The notes beneath the pieces were generated by a model, which saw only the letters and a program-made list of their open reading frames with translations, did no database searches and was not told the origin of the DNA. Shown here one piece after another: positions 62,381-64,000 of a stretch of 64,000 bases of DNA (its first letter is position 1; the number at the start of each line of letters is the position of its first letter). The translations under genes and the position numbers were made by a program. Location of the stretch: the NCBI GenBank assembly GCA_017558065.1, contig JAFYWK010000059.1, forward strand, positions 1 to 64,000, in the 5' to 3' direction. Source of the DNA: Paludibacteraceae bacterium. Lineage in GTDB: Bacteria > Bacteroidota > Bacteroidia > Bacteroidales > Paludibacteraceae.

Positions 62381-63622
62381 TTAGTTTGCTGATGCTTGTG
62401 GTAATGGTTCACAATAAGTTTTGTTCACAACCCTATCACGAAACTTCTGTCGATTTGGGAAATGACGAGATATATTCTGTATAATGTCATTATAATTATC
62501 GTTACTACCATATTGATAGAAAAATGGCTTTATAGAAACGCAGTTGTCATGTTCAAACAATGTATTGAGCAATGTTCGATCTGAGTTTCCGCAGGCATGT
62601 CCCATGATATAGATCTGAAATTTATCACTATTAGCAAACTGTAGTAATTCACGATATTTGCTTTTCTCTAGATATCTGTGGGATTTAATATTTTTCAGAT
62701 AGCGATTATCATCCAGATCTGATAAATCCATATAGTTTTTATCCATCTCATCTCCATAACCAAATATCATGCTTTCAGGCTCATCCAATGTGCCATGAAT
62801 ATGAATAACCGAAGCTATCTTTTGGTCTTCTAGAACATATTGATCAGCTATATTGGTGTAGTTAAAATTAACCAATAGTATCTTTTCGGGCAAGGTCACA
62901 AATTTATAATCTCGCTGCATGTAATGACCAAAGTCATCCTTATACGAAATCCTCAACATCTCTAAATCATAATTCTTAAGTATGCCTATCTTTTGATACT
63001 TCTCTAGAAGATTCAAAATGTGGATTTTTGCACATCTATCATTAAAATATCTTGTACTCTCTCTTGTTGATTCTATAGCAATATCCTGTAGTTTTATCGG
63101 TTCATAGATTTTCTCTTTGATGGTATTGTTAATTTCTCGAGCACTATTTTCTTCCACATCTTTTAGATATTCGCACAATTTGTTGGTTAATGCCTGAAGT
63201 TGGATATTCAGTTCTTCTACTGTAATCGTTGAGTGTTCTTTTCTCGACTCTTTAAGCAAGTTATAATATGTACGTTCAATATCAACCCATTTCTTCTCCG
63301 CAATATTCTTCATTATTTCCTCTAAAAACGCAGTTTGTTCTATTTCGAAATCTCCACTTCTAGAAAGTAAATCAATTAATTTATCGCCTGACCAATTAAC
63401 TGCCTCGCCCAAAGAAGCACCATATTGAAAATAATAAAGGAAACCCGATGCTCTTCGAGGTAATAATTGAACCGTAATCAAACCATCATTAATAAATGTT
63501 TGATTAGTATGAAGTATTGTTTCTTTTAGTTGTTCCCAATACCAATTGATAAAATCTGCATAGCTTGTTTTTAAGCCATGTGCGAGGTCAAAGCCATTTC
63601 CTATAAGTACAATTCTATTCAT
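62381..63622 (-). CDS. abiH: AbiH-family abortive infection protein
   Basis: A 413-aa protein with all the marks of AbiH: IVLIGNGFDLAHGLKTSYADF at the start (residues 4-24), VNFNYTNIADQYV, HIHGTLDEPESMIFGYGDE, and IYMGHACGNSDRTLLN-type end (here IYIMGHACGNSD). AbiH confers phage resistance in Lactococcus; its mode of action is unclear. Length is usual. It shares a transcript with the small membrane protein gene 31 bases upstream. Confidence 0.92.
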   Translation of the reverse strand: MNRIVLIGNGFDLAHGLKTSYADFINWYWEQLKETILHTNQTFINDGLITVQLLPRRASGFLYYFQYGASLGEAVNWSGDKLIDLLSRSGDFEIEQTAFLEEIMKNIAEKKWVDIERTYYNLLKESRKEHSTITVEELNIQLQALTNKLCEYLKDVEENSAREINNTIKEKIYEPIKLQDIAIESTRESTRYFNDRCAKIHILNLLEKYQKIGILKNYDLEMLRISYKDDFGHYMQRDYKFVTLPEKILLVNFNYTNIADQYVLEDQKIASVIHIHGTLDEPESMIFGYGDEMDKNYMDLSDLDDNRYLKNIKSHRYLEKSKYRELLQFANSDKFQIYIMGHACGNSDRTLLNTLFEHDNCVSIKPFFYQYGSNDNYNDIIQNISRHFPNRQKFRDRVVNKTYCEPLPQASAN

Positions 63623-63653
63623 GGTTAAGAGCCGAAGGGGGATTATTTCTTAT

Positions 63654-63863
63654 TTATTCTCTCGTTTCGTTATGAACTTCTTCAAACATTTCATCCTGTA
63701 CTTTTCTGAGTTTTTTATTGTGTGGTTCGTCTTGGCAAGCAATATTGCGTGACCCATAATATGAAATTCGCCTTTTCCATACTCTGCATATGGTGTAAAC
63801 CAGCGCAACGCAAAAGATGATGCTTACAGCTACTAGTAATATATTGGATAATATATTATTCAT
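63654..63863 (-). CDS. Small membrane protein (69 aa)
   Basis: A 69-residue protein with one membrane segment near the N-terminus (about 5-27, ILLVAVSIIFCVALVYTI), followed by a charged cytoplasmic tail (CRVWKRRISYYGSRN; EEVHNETRE). The gene lies between a basic protein gene and abiH. No family recognised; it may be a partner of AbiH, but this rests on position only. Confidence 0.6.
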   Translation of the reverse strand: MNNILSNILLVAVSIIFCVALVYTICRVWKRRISYYGSRNIACQDEPHNKKLRKVQDEMFEEVHNETRE

Positions 63864-63899
63864 TTTACCACATGTAATTGTGTGTCGAATGGGGGGGGA

Positions 63900-64000
63900 T
63901 TATAACTCATCAGGGAGTTCTGAATTATCAACCCTCTTGCTTATTGGCTCTATTTTCTGTCCAATTCTGGCACGTTTTTGTTTTGGTTGTGGAACTTCTT
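63900..64000 (-). CDS. C-terminal end of an unknown basic protein (cut by window edge)
   Basis: A minus-strand frame runs into the window end with 32 complete codons, reading EVPQPKQKRARIGQKIEPI and ending NSELPDEL, stop at 63900-63902. It is rich in Lys/Arg/Gln. Eight G bases follow on the plus strand (63891-63898). Too short to assign. Confidence 0.5.
   Translation of the reverse strand, partial: EVPQPKQKRARIGQKIEPISKRVDNSELPDEL

Overview
The window is a stretch of a Bacteroidales (Bacteroidota) chromosome, most likely from a gut or rumen polysaccharide degrader. Three things support this: SusC/SusD-type outer-membrane genes, many promoters of the Bacteroides type (TTTG or TTGC, 19-20 bases, then TAnnTTTG), and secreted proteins ending in the short GR/GQ..G.YI..GKKV tail common in this order. 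All calls are from reading the sequence; no database search was run.

Layout. 1-135 is the 3' end of an IS3-family insertion sequence. 136-12373 holds two very large secreted surface proteins (2256 aa, and 1051 aa with InlB-type repeats). Each is followed by a tiny MKK-type gene and a hairpin, and each is preceded by a long, nearly identical untranslated leader carrying a terminator-like hairpin. 12374-13858 is an AAA ATPase with three 33-bp repeats in its leader. 13895-20451 is a minus-strand operon gyrB, LOG-type gene, sandwich-fold protein, kdsA, kdsD, DAHP synthase. 20854-21046 may encode a small RNA. 21168-27091 is a plus-strand run gpmI, ychF, Ca2+/Na+ antiporter, OPT transporter. 27316-27704 is tmRNA (ssrA). 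27756-30786 holds a UvrD/PcrA helicase and a sirtuin. 30947-33824 is an unusual array of small genes separated by recurring repeat blocks.

33878-53162 is a mannan/galactomannan utilisation operon of twelve tightly packed minus-strand genes. Its products are a repeat protein with sugar-binding-like modules, two tandem GH26 mannanases, a three-module accessory protein, SusC, SusD, a surface glycan-binding protein, a GH36-GH26 fusion enzyme, a GH130 mannosylglucose phosphorylase, a sugar:cation symporter, a cellobiose/mannobiose 2-epimerase and mannose-6-phosphate isomerase. Upstream lie an AraC-family regulator with galactokinase, and a 719-aa secreted protein with four of the same modules plus its own MKK-type small gene. 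In the inferred pathway, surface mannanases cut mannan, SusCD imports the oligosaccharides, and the GH36 domain removes galactose, which GalK phosphorylates. Mannobiose is then epimerised to mannosylglucose and phosphorolysed. A 17-bp motif sits exactly 31 bp upstream of the -7 box of both the mannan operon and the 719-aa gene, and inverted upstream of the regulator gene, so it is a good candidate operator.

58355-64000 looks like a defence or mobile-element island: RhuM-type protein, small HD hydrolase, ADP-ribosylglycohydrolase, Bro-N protein and AbiH. Two of these genes share a near-identical promoter region.
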